DNA of 7,428 nucleotides from CANNDT01 sp945876205 (GTDB taxonomy: Bacteria; Acidobacteriota; Vicinamibacteria; Vicinamibacterales; UBA2999): positions 1 to 7,428 of the forward strand of contig CANNDT010000149.1 of NCBI GenBank assembly GCA_947503365.1, given 5' to 3'. The notes under the pieces were generated by a model. That model did not search any database and had not been told where the DNA came from. It saw only the letters and a program-made list of their open reading frames with translations. The position numbers and the translations under genes were made by a program. Positions 1 through 5,757 of the stretch are shown here, piece after piece. Each line of letters starts with the position of its first letter. Positions within the stretch are counted from its first letter, which is position 1.

Positions 1-2
1 TC

Positions 3-131
3 GCCCAGTTTGATCTCGTCGCCACGCTGTTCGGGGGCAACACGACAGAAATGAGCCGTGTGGTATACGGCCTGGTTGGACTGGCGGGCATCTACAGCGT
101 CAAGTTGATCGCTCAAACCGCCCGATCGTAG
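3..131 (+). CDS. DUF378 family membrane protein, C-terminal part (5' end outside window)
   Basis: The frame beginning at base 3 reads 42 residues to a TAG at 129-131. The peptide contains FDLVATLFGG, then a hydrophobic stretch VVYGLVGLAGIYSVKLI. This is the typical end of DUF378 (YuzA-like) proteins: a short linker with 'fDlVa.lfG' followed by the second transmembrane helix 'ivY.lvGlagiy'. Family members are about 60-80 residues with two membrane helices and no established function, so roughly the last half is present and the first helix lies upstream of the window. It runs in the same direction as the fasciclin gene, 124 bp upstream of it, with a weak hairpin between. The family call is from recognition of the motif; the role is unknown. 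Confidence 0.75.
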   Translation, partial: AQFDLVATLFGGNTTEMSRVVYGLVGLAGIYSVKLIAQTARS

Positions 132-174
132 GTACACCCGCAGGAAGCTGCCGCACCAACGACCATCAAGCAGA

Positions 175-209
175 GCCCCTGAATCGCCTCAGGCGGCACC
201 TCCCATTTT
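175..209 (+). terminator. Possible weak terminator after the DUF378 gene
   Basis: Arms CCTGA (178-182) and TCAGG (189-193) enclose a 6-nt loop. They are extended by GCC (175-177) pairing with GGC (195-197) across one bulged C. A short TTTT run at 206-209 follows about nine bases later. The stem is short and the T run is displaced, so this is only a candidate. Confidence 0.25.
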
Positions 210-242
210 GAATGATCGGCCAAGGGATTCGCGAAGCAGTCG

Positions 243-248
243 AAAGGA
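243..248 (+). promoter_or_regulatory. Ribosome binding site for the fasciclin gene (decides the start)
   Basis: AAAGGA lies 7 nt before the ATG at 256. An in-frame TTG at 208 would add 16 highly charged residues (NDRPRDSRSSRKDK...) ahead of the signal peptide and has no comparable Shine-Dalgarno sequence. The ATG at 256 is therefore preferred. Confidence 0.7.
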
Positions 249-255
249 CAAGTGG

Positions 256-921
256 ATGAAGTGGATTACGATCGTCGCCTTCGTGGCGCTGTGGAGCCTC
301 GGCGCCGGCGGGCGGGTAGCGGCCTCCGATGAGGTTCGGACGACCTCTCAGGTTGCCGCAGAGCAGGCTGCGACAGCTAACATCGTCAACACGGCAGTGG
401 CGGCAGGGAACTTCAAGACGCTCGTCGCGGCCGTGCAGGCTGCGGGGCTTGTCGATACCCTGAACGGCCCCGGACCGTTCACCGTGTTCGCGCCGACCGA
501 CGCAGCGTTCGCCGCACTACCGGCGGGCACTGTGGACGCGCTGCTGAAGGATCCCGCCAAGCTGAAGGACATCCTGCTGTATCACGTGGTGTCTGGTGCG
601 GTGACATCCGGCGATGTCGTGAAGCTCACCCAGGCCAAGACGGTCGGTGGCGGTAACCTCACGGTCAGCGTCTCGGGCTCGACTGTCCGGGTCAATGACG
701 CGACGGTGACCACGGTGGACATCAAGGCCACCAACGGCGTGATTCACGTCATCGACAAGGTGCTCATCCCCACGGCGGCGCCAGCACCTGCGGCCCCGAA
801 GACCGGGAACGCCGGGGAGTTGGTGAGTGCCACTCAGGTTTGGCTGATCGTGCTACTTGCGGCCGCCGCCCTGGGCGCGCCCGTCGCCGCACGGCTGGCT
901 ACCAAGCGCGTCACCCGCTAG
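256..921 (+). CDS. Secreted fasciclin (FAS1) domain protein with a sortase-like C-terminal anchor
   Basis: A 221-residue protein. Residues 1-24 form a signal peptide (MKWITIVAFVALWSLGAG core, VAAS-type cleavage site). One FAS1 domain spans about 42-172, with the H1 motif FTVFAPTDAAF (75-85), the central YHVV (109-112) and the H2 motif NGVIHVIDKVLIP (160-172). FAS1 domains act in cell adhesion or matrix interactions outside the cell. An Ala/Pro linker follows, then APKTG (180-184), a hydrophobic helix (about 194-213) and a basic tail (RLATKR). This is the three-part order of an LPXTG sorting signal, with Ala replacing the first Leu. The alternative is a plain C-terminal membrane anchor, since no sortase is visible here. 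The start is set by the AAAGGA site. The gene is closed by a strong hairpin and appears monocistronic. FAS1 identity is very secure; covalent wall anchoring is inference. Confidence 0.93.
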   Translation: MKWITIVAFVALWSLGAGGRVAASDEVRTTSQVAAEQAATANIVNTAVAAGNFKTLVAAVQAAGLVDTLNGPGPFTVFAPTDAAFAALPAGTVDALLKDPAKLKDILLYHVVSGAVTSGDVVKLTQAKTVGGGNLTVSVSGSTVRVNDATVTTVDIKATNGVIHVIDKVLIPTAAPAPAAPKTGNAGELVSATQVWLIVLLAAAALGAPVAARLATKRVTR

Positions 922-924
922 TGC

Positions 925-967
925 GTGCGAGGGTGGTTGCGGGACGCTCCCGCAACCACCCTCGCAC
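925..967 (+). terminator. Perfect 20-bp hairpin terminator downstream of fasciclin
   Basis: Arms 925-944 and 948-967 are perfectly complementary over 20 bp, with a 3-nt CGC loop, starting 4 nt after the TAG stop. The stem is GC-rich. No T run follows (next bases ATCTCGTGG), so it is either an intrinsic terminator of the U-less kind seen in high-GC bacteria or an mRNA 3'-end stabiliser. Confidence 0.65.
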
Positions 968-1065
968 ATCTCGTGGCGCCCGGGTGAGGCCAGCCGCGCG
1001 AATCTCACCCGTCGGTCCGACGAGCGCATGGGGATACCGGCGACACGAGCAGAACGGAGTAGGAC

Positions 1066-1995
1066 ATGCGAGTAGCGATCACTGGTTCGAGCGGACTCAT
1101 TGGCGCCGCGCTCCGACTCACACTCGAGGCCGCGGGCCATGAGGTGCAAGCACTTCGCCACGGGGTGGCAGCCGCCGGTGCTCACTACGACGTCGCGACG
1201 GGCTGGGTGGCCAACGATGCGCTTCACGGCGTCGACGCGGTGGTGCATCTCGCGGGTGCCTCCATCGGCACCGCCCGCTGGACCGAGGAGCGGCGCGCGG
1301 AACTACGGAGCAGCCGCATCGCGTCGACGCGGTTGCTCGTCGACGCGATGCGCGCGCTCGAGCGCAAGCCACGCGTACTTATGGTCGCCTCGGCGATCGG
1401 GTACTACGGAGATGCGGGCGATCGGGTCGTAGACGAGTCAGCGCCGGTCGGCGACGGATTCTTGGCGACGCTGACGCGTGACTGGGAGGCGGAGGCGAGG
1501 CGCGCGGAGACGCTCGGTGTACGTGTCGTCTCGCCACGCTTTGGCATCGTACTGGCGAAGCACGGCGGCGCCCTCCCCCAGATGGTGCTGCCGTTCAAGC
1601 TCGGCGTCGGCGGTCCCATCGGCAACGGGCAGCAATGGATGTCGTGGGTGTCGCTGCCGGACGCGGTCGGAGCCGTGCAGCACCTGTTGCAGGACGAACG
1701 CGCGAGCGGCCCGGTGAACGTCGTCGCGCCCGAGGCGACGACGAACAGAGCGTTCGCGCGCGTGCTCGGGAAGGTGATGCACCGTCCCTCGTTCGCTCCG
1801 GCCCCAGCGTTCGCGTTACGCCTCGTCCTCGGCTCGGGACGGGCCGACGAGCTGTTGCTCGCGAGCCAGCGCGTGGCGCCGACACGGCTGCGCGAACTGG
1901 GCTACGTGTTTCAGCACACGGATCTGCACGAGGCCCTGGCCGACGCGCTCGGACTCGACCAGCCAGTGCTCCGCGTCGGTGGTACCGCGCGATGA
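1066..1995 (+). CDS. TIGR01777 family epimerase (YfcH/SDR39U1-like), NAD(P)-binding
   Basis: A 309-residue protein of the extended short-chain dehydrogenase superfamily, cytoplasmic. The N-terminal Rossmann motif TGSSGLIG (6-13) fits GxxGxxG dinucleotide binding. HLAGASI (61-67), ASAIGYYG (108-115) and the RFGIVL segment (158-163) are hallmark TIGR01777 blocks. WMSWVSLPDAV (191-201) matches the usual 'WihidDlv' motif. The last 60 residues (about 245-292, ending in the LASQRVAPTRLRELGYVF block) form the DUF1731 C-terminal domain, so the protein is full length (family about 300 aa). The biochemical substrate of this family is not established. ATG 1066 is preceded by GGAGTAGGA at 1056-1064. The stop overlaps the ATG of the SRPBCC gene (ATGA), implying translational coupling. 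In many bacteria this family sits beside photolyase and DUF1365 genes in light-induced clusters, and the same gene types occur here. Confidence 0.92.
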   Translation: MRVAITGSSGLIGAALRLTLEAAGHEVQALRHGVAAAGAHYDVATGWVANDALHGVDAVVHLAGASIGTARWTEERRAELRSSRIASTRLLVDAMRALERKPRVLMVASAIGYYGDAGDRVVDESAPVGDGFLATLTRDWEAEARRAETLGVRVVSPRFGIVLAKHGGALPQMVLPFKLGVGGPIGNGQQWMSWVSLPDAVGAVQHLLQDERASGPVNVVAPEATTNRAFARVLGKVMHRPSFAPAPAFALRLVLGSGRADELLLASQRVAPTRLRELGYVFQHTDLHEALADALGLDQPVLRVGGTAR

Positions 1996-2483
1996 GTGTC
2001 CATCGCATCGAGACGACCCATCTGCTGCCGATGCCACGCGACGAGGCGTGGCGATTCTTCTCCAACCCGCGAAACCTAGAGCGGATCACTCCGCCAGAGA
2101 TGAATTTCACGATTACTTCGGACGTGCCGGACGAGATCTATCCCGGTCTGATGATCACCTACCGAGTACGGCCGATCTTTAATATCCCAGTCACGTGGGT
2201 CACTGAGATCACGCACGTCGTCGACCGCGAGCGCTTCGTCGATGAGCAGCGTGCCGGGCCCTACACGATGTGGCACCACCAGCATCACTTCCGCGATGTG
2301 CCGGGCGGCACGGAGATGCGCGACATCGTGCATTACGCGCTGCCGGGTGGCCCCATCGGCGACCTGATCAATGACCGCATCGTCGCGGCGAAGGTAGCGG
2401 AGATCTTCGCCCACAGACGGCGGGCGCTGGACAGGCTCTTCGGCGTGCTCGAACTGGAGTCGACGCGCGCGATGGTTCAGTAG
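1992..2483 (+). CDS. SRPBCC family protein coupled to the TIGR01777 epimerase
   Basis: A 163-residue small-molecule-binding START-like (SRPBCC) protein, cytoplasmic, with no signal peptide or membrane helix. FFSNPRNLERITPPEMNF (22-39) is the standard N-terminal block. VDEQRAGPYTMWHHQHHF (83-100) and MRDIVHYALPGGPIGDL (109-125) are the signatures of the subgroup that is often fused to, or encoded next to, TIGR01777 epimerases. The ATG lies inside the epimerase stop (ATGA), so the two are probably made together and may act as partners; this is inference from known fusions. The last residues (about 152-163, LELESTRAMVQ) go beyond the usual family end (the 'iF.yR...l...f' helix at 138-150). They are in the same frame as the DUF1365 remnant that follows the TAG, so the 3' end may have been altered by a deletion. 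Confidence 0.9.
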   Translation: MSVHRIETTHLLPMPRDEAWRFFSNPRNLERITPPEMNFTITSDVPDEIYPGLMITYRVRPIFNIPVTWVTEITHVVDRERFVDEQRAGPYTMWHHQHHFRDVPGGTEMRDIVHYALPGGPIGDLINDRIVAAKVAEIFAHRRRALDRLFGVLELESTRAMVQ

Positions 2484-2492
2484 CCGTGTGCG

Positions 2493-2882
2493 ATGGACCG
2501 AAATAACGACTACCTTCTCGTCCGAGAAGACGACGAGCAGGTGGCAATCACGATACGCGAAGGTCACGATGGCGAGCCGGTCTTGGTTGATCAGTTGCAG
2601 GTGCGTCGAGTGCGGGCGACTAAGCGCAACCTCATGCGGCTACTTGCGGCCGATCCACTCGTTCCCTTGAAGACATCGGCACTTATCTTCTGGCATGCGA
2701 TTCGCCTGTGGTCTCACGGCGCACCTTGGCTTCGTTACCGGCGCATCCTAGATCAGGCAGACAGGCCCACTACTGAAACAACCACGTCGTCCCTGCGCGA
2801 GGTGTCTCGGGAAGCGGAGATAACAGAGACACGGCAAGATCTCTCTCCCGGAACTGCGCGTCTTCCTTACGGCGGGAGTTAG
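2493..2882 (+). CDS. DUF1365-like protein, C-terminal third only (probable remnant)
   Basis: A 129-residue reading frame. Its first 85 residues resemble the end of DUF1365: MDRNNDY matches the 'pMD..Y' block, EQVAITIREG the following strand, and LLAADPLVPLKTSALIFWHAIRLWSHGAPW (50-79) the very characteristic 'P...lk..aaIhwqAlrLwlkG.pf' ending. Full DUF1365 proteins are about 230-270 residues, so the N-terminal part is missing. There is no room for it, because the SRPBCC stop is only 9 bp upstream, and no convincing ribosome binding site precedes the ATG. The last 45 residues (polar, rich in Thr, Arg and Glu) are not part of the family domain. DUF1365 is typically found with Cfa-like methyltransferases in fatty-acid modification clusters, but its activity is unknown. 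It is probably a deletion relic, though still an open frame that may be expressed in the operon. Confidence 0.6.
   Translation: MDRNNDYLLVREDDEQVAITIREGHDGEPVLVDQLQVRRVRATKRNLMRLLAADPLVPLKTSALIFWHAIRLWSHGAPWLRYRRILDQADRPTTETTTSSLREVSREAEITETRQDLSPGTARLPYGGS
2875..2879 (+). promoter_or_regulatory. Ribosome binding site supporting the TTG start of the DUF2236 gene
   Basis: GGGAG lies 9 nt before the TTG at 2889, overlapping the end of the preceding frame (TAG 2880-2882). The TAG blocks any farther upstream start, and no in-frame ATG occurs nearby, so TTG is the best-supported initiation codon. Confidence 0.6.
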
Positions 2883-2888
2883 ATCGCC

Positions 2889-3770
2889 TTGTGCTTCTTA
2901 TCTCTGCGCCAACGAGTTGTCGACGCGACCAACGATCTCTTCGCCCACGCTCCTTACCCGCTGGATGGAAGTGGACTCTACCGAGGCGACCCCGGTCTCT
3001 TTGGCCCAGACTCGGTGACCTGGCTGGTCGTGGGTGATGTCGCCGTCTTCGTGGGCGGCATTCGAGCCCTCTTGGTCCAAGCCGCACATCCTGAAGTAGT
3101 CGCTGGTGTCTTTGATCATTCACGTTTTCGCGAAGACCCCCTTGGTCGTTTGTCCCGCACATCGGCCTACGTCACCGCAACCTCATTTGGTGCGCTCCCC
3201 GAGGTCGAGCGGGCCGTCCGAACGGTCTCGCGCGCGCATCGACCGATCGCTGGCCACTCATACCGGGGACGGGAGTACTCGGCGTCGGCGCCAGCGCTTG
3301 CTGCTTGGGTTCACAACGCGCTGACCGACTCATTCCTCGTCGCGTTTCGGCATTTTGGTGCGCAGTGCCTCACAGACGAGGAGGCTGATCGATTCGTCTG
3401 CGAGCAAGTGAAGGTCGGCGAGTTACTGGGCGCGGCACCTCTGCCTATGGCCGCTCGCTCTCTCGCGTCCTGGGTCAATGAACTGTCCGACCTCGCCCCG
3501 TCACCAGGAATGTCAGAAGCGATTAGTTTCCTCCGGTCGCCCCCGCTACCGTTGCCAGTGAAGTTCGTCTACCGACTTCTGTTTGAGGCAGCCGTCACCA
3601 CGCTGCCGCCGCGCGTCCGTTCAATCCTCGGGCTTCGATCGTGGCCTGGCGCACACCTGATTGGCTTGGCGTCGATTCGCATTCTCCGTAGAGCGCTCGG
3701 CCGGTCCCCGTCCTTGTTGCTTGCTCTTCGTCGCGTGGATGCACAGCTTTCGGAAGAGAGCGCGTCTTGA
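2889..3770 (+). CDS. DUF2236 / MpaB-type oxygenase family protein
   Basis: A 293-residue protein of the ER-bound-oxygenase MpaB / rubber-oxygenase (Lcp) catalytic domain family (PF09995), usual length 270-400. Visible blocks in order: GGIRALLVQAAHPEV (56-70), FDHSRFREDPLGRLSRT (75-91), RAHRPIAG (115-122), YRGREYSA (125-132), ALAAWVHNALTDSF (136-149), LTDEEADRF (161-169) and LLGAAPLP (179-186). In characterised relatives (Lcp, MpaB) the fold holds a b-type haem, and conserved His, Arg and Thr residues serve the haem and reaction. H67, R87, R90/T91, H117 and H142 are present as candidates. Lcp cleaves polyisoprene oxidatively, but the substrate of most bacterial DUF2236 proteins is unknown. No signal peptide is seen, so it is probably cytoplasmic or peripherally membrane bound. 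It starts 6 nt after the DUF1365 remnant and is in the same transcript. Codon use appears less GC-biased than in the epimerase and SRPBCC genes. Confidence 0.87.
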   Translation: MCFLSLRQRVVDATNDLFAHAPYPLDGSGLYRGDPGLFGPDSVTWLVVGDVAVFVGGIRALLVQAAHPEVVAGVFDHSRFREDPLGRLSRTSAYVTATSFGALPEVERAVRTVSRAHRPIAGHSYRGREYSASAPALAAWVHNALTDSFLVAFRHFGAQCLTDEEADRFVCEQVKVGELLGAAPLPMAARSLASWVNELSDLAPSPGMSEAISFLRSPPLPLPVKFVYRLLFEAAVTTLPPRVRSILGLRSWPGAHLIGLASIRILRRALGRSPSLLLALRRVDAQLSEESAS

Positions 3771-4031
3771 GGGTGCTGTCAGAACTCAAGGCGCCTTGCC
3801 GGTATGACGGAGGGACCGGTTCATGACCTGTCCGAAGTGCCGATCGACGCCGCCGCCAGAAACAGCAGAGAGCACACGGCTACAGCGTCAAGGTCGTTCG
3901 ATTGCTGGTCGTCCACTGGTCACGCACCACGCAGGATACCGACCGGTCGGTACGCGCGAGCAATCCGCCCTCAGATTACCTCCTCGTTCATGCCGCACCA
4001 TCCGGACGCAGGGAACGAGGGCTAACGAACT
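3771..4031. other. Non-coding gap between the oxygenase and photolyase genes
   Basis: There is no convincing gene in about 260 bp. Three short overlapping plus-strand frames exist, but none shows family resemblance or an SD-backed start. The stretch holds two perfect palindromes: CAAGGCGCCTTG at 3787-3798 and the 16-bp site at 3937-3952. There is also a GAGGG at 4017-4021 that can serve as the photolyase ribosome binding site. The 12-bp palindrome is short and may be chance. Confidence 0.6.
3937..3952. promoter_or_regulatory. 16-bp perfect palindrome, candidate TetR-family operator
   Basis: TACCGACCGGTCGGTA reads identically on both strands. The core ACCGACCGGTCGGT closely resembles operators of TetR/AcrR-type repressors, which commonly bind 14-18 bp perfect or near-perfect palindromes of this composition. 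It lies 80 bp before the GTG start of the photolyase gene, a plausible place to block transcription. No regulator gene is present in the window. The symmetry is directly visible; the regulator class is inferred. Confidence 0.5.
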
Positions 4032-5414
4032 GTGTCACATCGCCCTATGAGTACGATCTGGTGGGTTCGACGCGACATGCGCCTGCACGACAACGCCGCG
4101 CTGCATGCAGCAAGTAGGTCAGGCGCGCCGGTTCCGGTGTTCGTACTGGACGAGCAGGTGCTGCGGTCCCGTTATCACCGGAACGCGAAGCGGAGAATCG
4201 AGTTCATGATCGACGGGCTGGGTGTTCTGGACGCCGATCTTCGCGCTGTCGGCAGCCGCCTCATCATCCGCGAAGGTCGGGCGGAGGACGTGCTCAGCGC
4301 GGTCGCCGCGGAAGTCCACGCGACGGAGGTGTTCGCCGCCGCCGACTTCACGCCGTTCGGCCGTCTACAGGAAGCGCGGGTCGGGCGCCGAGTCGCGCTC
4401 AGTCTGGTCTCCGGCACCGGCATTCGTCCGCGCGGCGTGGTCTCCAAGCCGGACGGAACCGGCTACGTCGTGTTCGGTGCCTTCCGTCGTGCCTGGCTCT
4501 CGACTCCTCTTCCAGACCCGATCGCGCCGCCGACCCAGCTACCAGCGATTCCCGGCGGCATTCTCGGGATCGACGTTGTAGGCCCACCTGTGCTTGGGTT
4601 CCCCGCGGGAGAGGCGGAAGCGCTTCGGCGCCTCGATCAGTTCACCTTTGATCGGATCGACGGGTATTCCGAGGAGCGAGACCGTCCTGATCTCGACTCC
4701 ACTTCTGCACTCTCGCCTTACCTCAAGTTTGGCATGCTCTCGCCCCGGCTGGCAGCCGCTCGAACAATGGAACGCGGTTTAGATGAGGAAAGAGACGGCG
4801 CGAGCCGGTGGCTTGATGAGCTGCTCTGGCGAGAGTTCTACATGGACGTTGTGTATCGCCAACCGGGGGTGCTGCGCGAGGAGTTCAACCCGCGCCTGCG
4901 GGACATTCTATGGGTCAACGCTATGGACGATGTCGAGGCATGGAAGGCAGGCCGCACCGGCTACCCCTTCGTGGACGCAGGGATGCGGCAGCTCCTGCAC
5001 ACGGGATGGATGCACAATCGCGCCCGGATGGTGACCGCTTCATTCCTGGTGAAAAATCTCCTTTGCGACTGGAGGATCGGCGAGCAATGGTTCATGGATC
5101 AGCTTCTGGACGGGGATCCTGCATCGAACAACGGTGGATGGCAGTGGGTCGCTGGCACCGGTACCGATGCGGCCCCCTACTTCCGAGTCTTCAATCCGGT
5201 AGTCCAGGGACGGCGGTTTGACCCCACAGGCGAATATGTCCGCCGCTGGGTGCCTGAACTGGCGGCAGTCTCCGGCGGAAGCATCCATGAGCCGTGGAAG
5301 CTAATCGCGGAGTCGAAGGCGGGCTACCCACCGCCGATCGTTGACATCGCCGAAAGTCGGCGAAGAATGATGGCAGCCTATGCCGAAGCTCGCAGTCGAA
5401 ATGCCGCGATGTAA
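4032..5414 (+). CDS. phr: Deoxyribodipyrimidine photolyase (class I CPD photolyase type)
   Basis: A 460-residue cytoplasmic flavoprotein (family 420-500) that uses blue light and FADH- to split cyclobutane pyrimidine dimers. The N-terminal alpha/beta antenna domain begins STIWWVRRDMRLHDN (7-21). The FAD-binding and catalytic helical domain follows, with TSALSPYLKFG (224-234), WREFY (266-270), GRTGYPFVDAGMRQL (307-321), GWMHNRARM (325-333), NNGGWQW (366-372) and DAAPYFRVFNP (379-389). Aligned by eye with E. coli PhrB, W294, W347 and W370 match the electron-transfer triad W306/W359/W382, so photoreduction should be intact. The antenna-domain segment ADFTPFGRLQE (104-114) differs from the E. coli PhrB folate-binding region, so the antenna pigment is unclear. 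The GTG at 4032 has GAGGG 10 nt upstream; the ATG at 4047 (residue 6) fits homologue N-termini but lacks a good site. A cryptochrome role cannot be excluded by sequence alone. Confidence 0.95.
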   Translation: MSHRPMSTIWWVRRDMRLHDNAALHAASRSGAPVPVFVLDEQVLRSRYHRNAKRRIEFMIDGLGVLDADLRAVGSRLIIREGRAEDVLSAVAAEVHATEVFAAADFTPFGRLQEARVGRRVALSLVSGTGIRPRGVVSKPDGTGYVVFGAFRRAWLSTPLPDPIAPPTQLPAIPGGILGIDVVGPPVLGFPAGEAEALRRLDQFTFDRIDGYSEERDRPDLDSTSALSPYLKFGMLSPRLAAARTMERGLDEERDGASRWLDELLWREFYMDVVYRQPGVLREEFNPRLRDILWVNAMDDVEAWKAGRTGYPFVDAGMRQLLHTGWMHNRARMVTASFLVKNLLCDWRIGEQWFMDQLLDGDPASNNGGWQWVAGTGTDAAPYFRVFNPVVQGRRFDPTGEYVRRWVPELAAVSGGSIHEPWKLIAESKAGYPPPIVDIAESRRRMMAAYAEARSRNAAM

Positions 5415-5454
5415 CTTGACTCCCCGCCTCAGCAACATTGCCGGTCAGAGCGCT

Positions 5455-5475
5455 GATAACCCGGCAGCCGGTATC
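5455..5475 (+). terminator. Hairpin about 40 bp after photolyase, possible terminator
   Basis: GATA (5455-5458) and CCGG (5461-5464) pair with CCGG (5468-5471) and TATC (5472-5475) around a CAG loop, with a 2-nt bulge in the left arm. No T run follows, so terminator function is tentative. Confidence 0.3.
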
Positions 5476-5536
5476 AATACGGAGCACAGGTCGTAACGTC
5501 GGTTACCACGAACAAGAGAATTGCAATCCAAAGAGT

Positions 5537-5567
5537 GTGACTAGATGTAATCGGATTGGTAGGATTG
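5537..5567 (+). promoter_or_regulatory. Candidate promoter and direct repeat ahead of the small-protein operon
   Basis: GTGACT (5537-5542) and TAGGAT (5560-5565) are separated by 17 bp, each matching four of six bases of the sigma-70 -35 and -10 consensus. The hexamer GGATTG occurs twice, at 5553-5558 and 5562-5567, with a 9-bp period overlapping the -10. This could be an activator or repressor half-site pair, or chance. The gap from 5415 to 5598 otherwise holds only the hairpin at 5455-5475. Confidence 0.3.
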
Positions 5568-5598
5568 TAACGTTCCCCATCATGAAAGGACCCGTTTC

Positions 5599-5757
5599 TT
5601 GTTGTCTCTAACGAAGTCTATCTTGCTGGCGGCGTTCACTTCTTTCGTGCTTTCTGTATCGCTGTGGTTCTGGGGTTTCAGAGACGAAGGAGTCTTCGTA
5701 GGTATTTGGGTGCCCTCGATTCTCTCGCTGGGAGCTCTCCTAGAGGCGCGACGATGA
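5599..5757 (+). CDS. 52-residue membrane protein, first gene of a small-protein operon
   Basis: A TTG-initiated frame encoding 52 residues, beginning with L/M-LSLTKSILLAAFTSF. A strong ribosome binding site AAAGGA (5585-5590) sits 8 nt before the TTG. Residues 7-25 form a first hydrophobic helix ending in SVSLWFWG (19-26). A short charged turn FRDEG (27-31) follows, then a second hydrophobic stretch VFVGIWVPSILSLGALL (32-48) and a basic end EARR. This is a two-helix hairpin with a conserved-looking 'LWF..g.r.eGvFVGiWVPSILsLGALl' pattern that resembles short uncharacterised bacterial proteins; no function is known to me. Its TGA overlaps the ATG of the next gene (ATGA), so the two are probably translated together. 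It is easily missed because of its length and TTG start. Confidence 0.75.
   Translation: MLSLTKSILLAAFTSFVLSVSLWFWGFRDEGVFVGIWVPSILSLGALLEARR

Noticed and set aside
1635..1991. Longer upstream start for the SRPBCC gene (in-frame from 1635)
   Set aside because: The extension lies inside the epimerase gene in another frame and is Arg/Ala-rich without domain content. ATG 1992 overlaps the epimerase stop and starts at the family's normal N-terminus.
3787..3798. Palindrome CAAGGCGCCTTG as an operator
   Set aside because: At 12 bp with a common GGCGCC core it can occur by chance in GC-rich DNA. It follows a gene end rather than preceding a start, and no second copy was seen.
3823..4050. 75-residue frame starting MTCPKCRS, resembling one half of a zinc ribbon
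   Set aside because: Only one CxxC is present, the rest has no family resemblance, there is no good ribosome binding site, and it overlaps the photolyase start and the palindrome. Probably chance.
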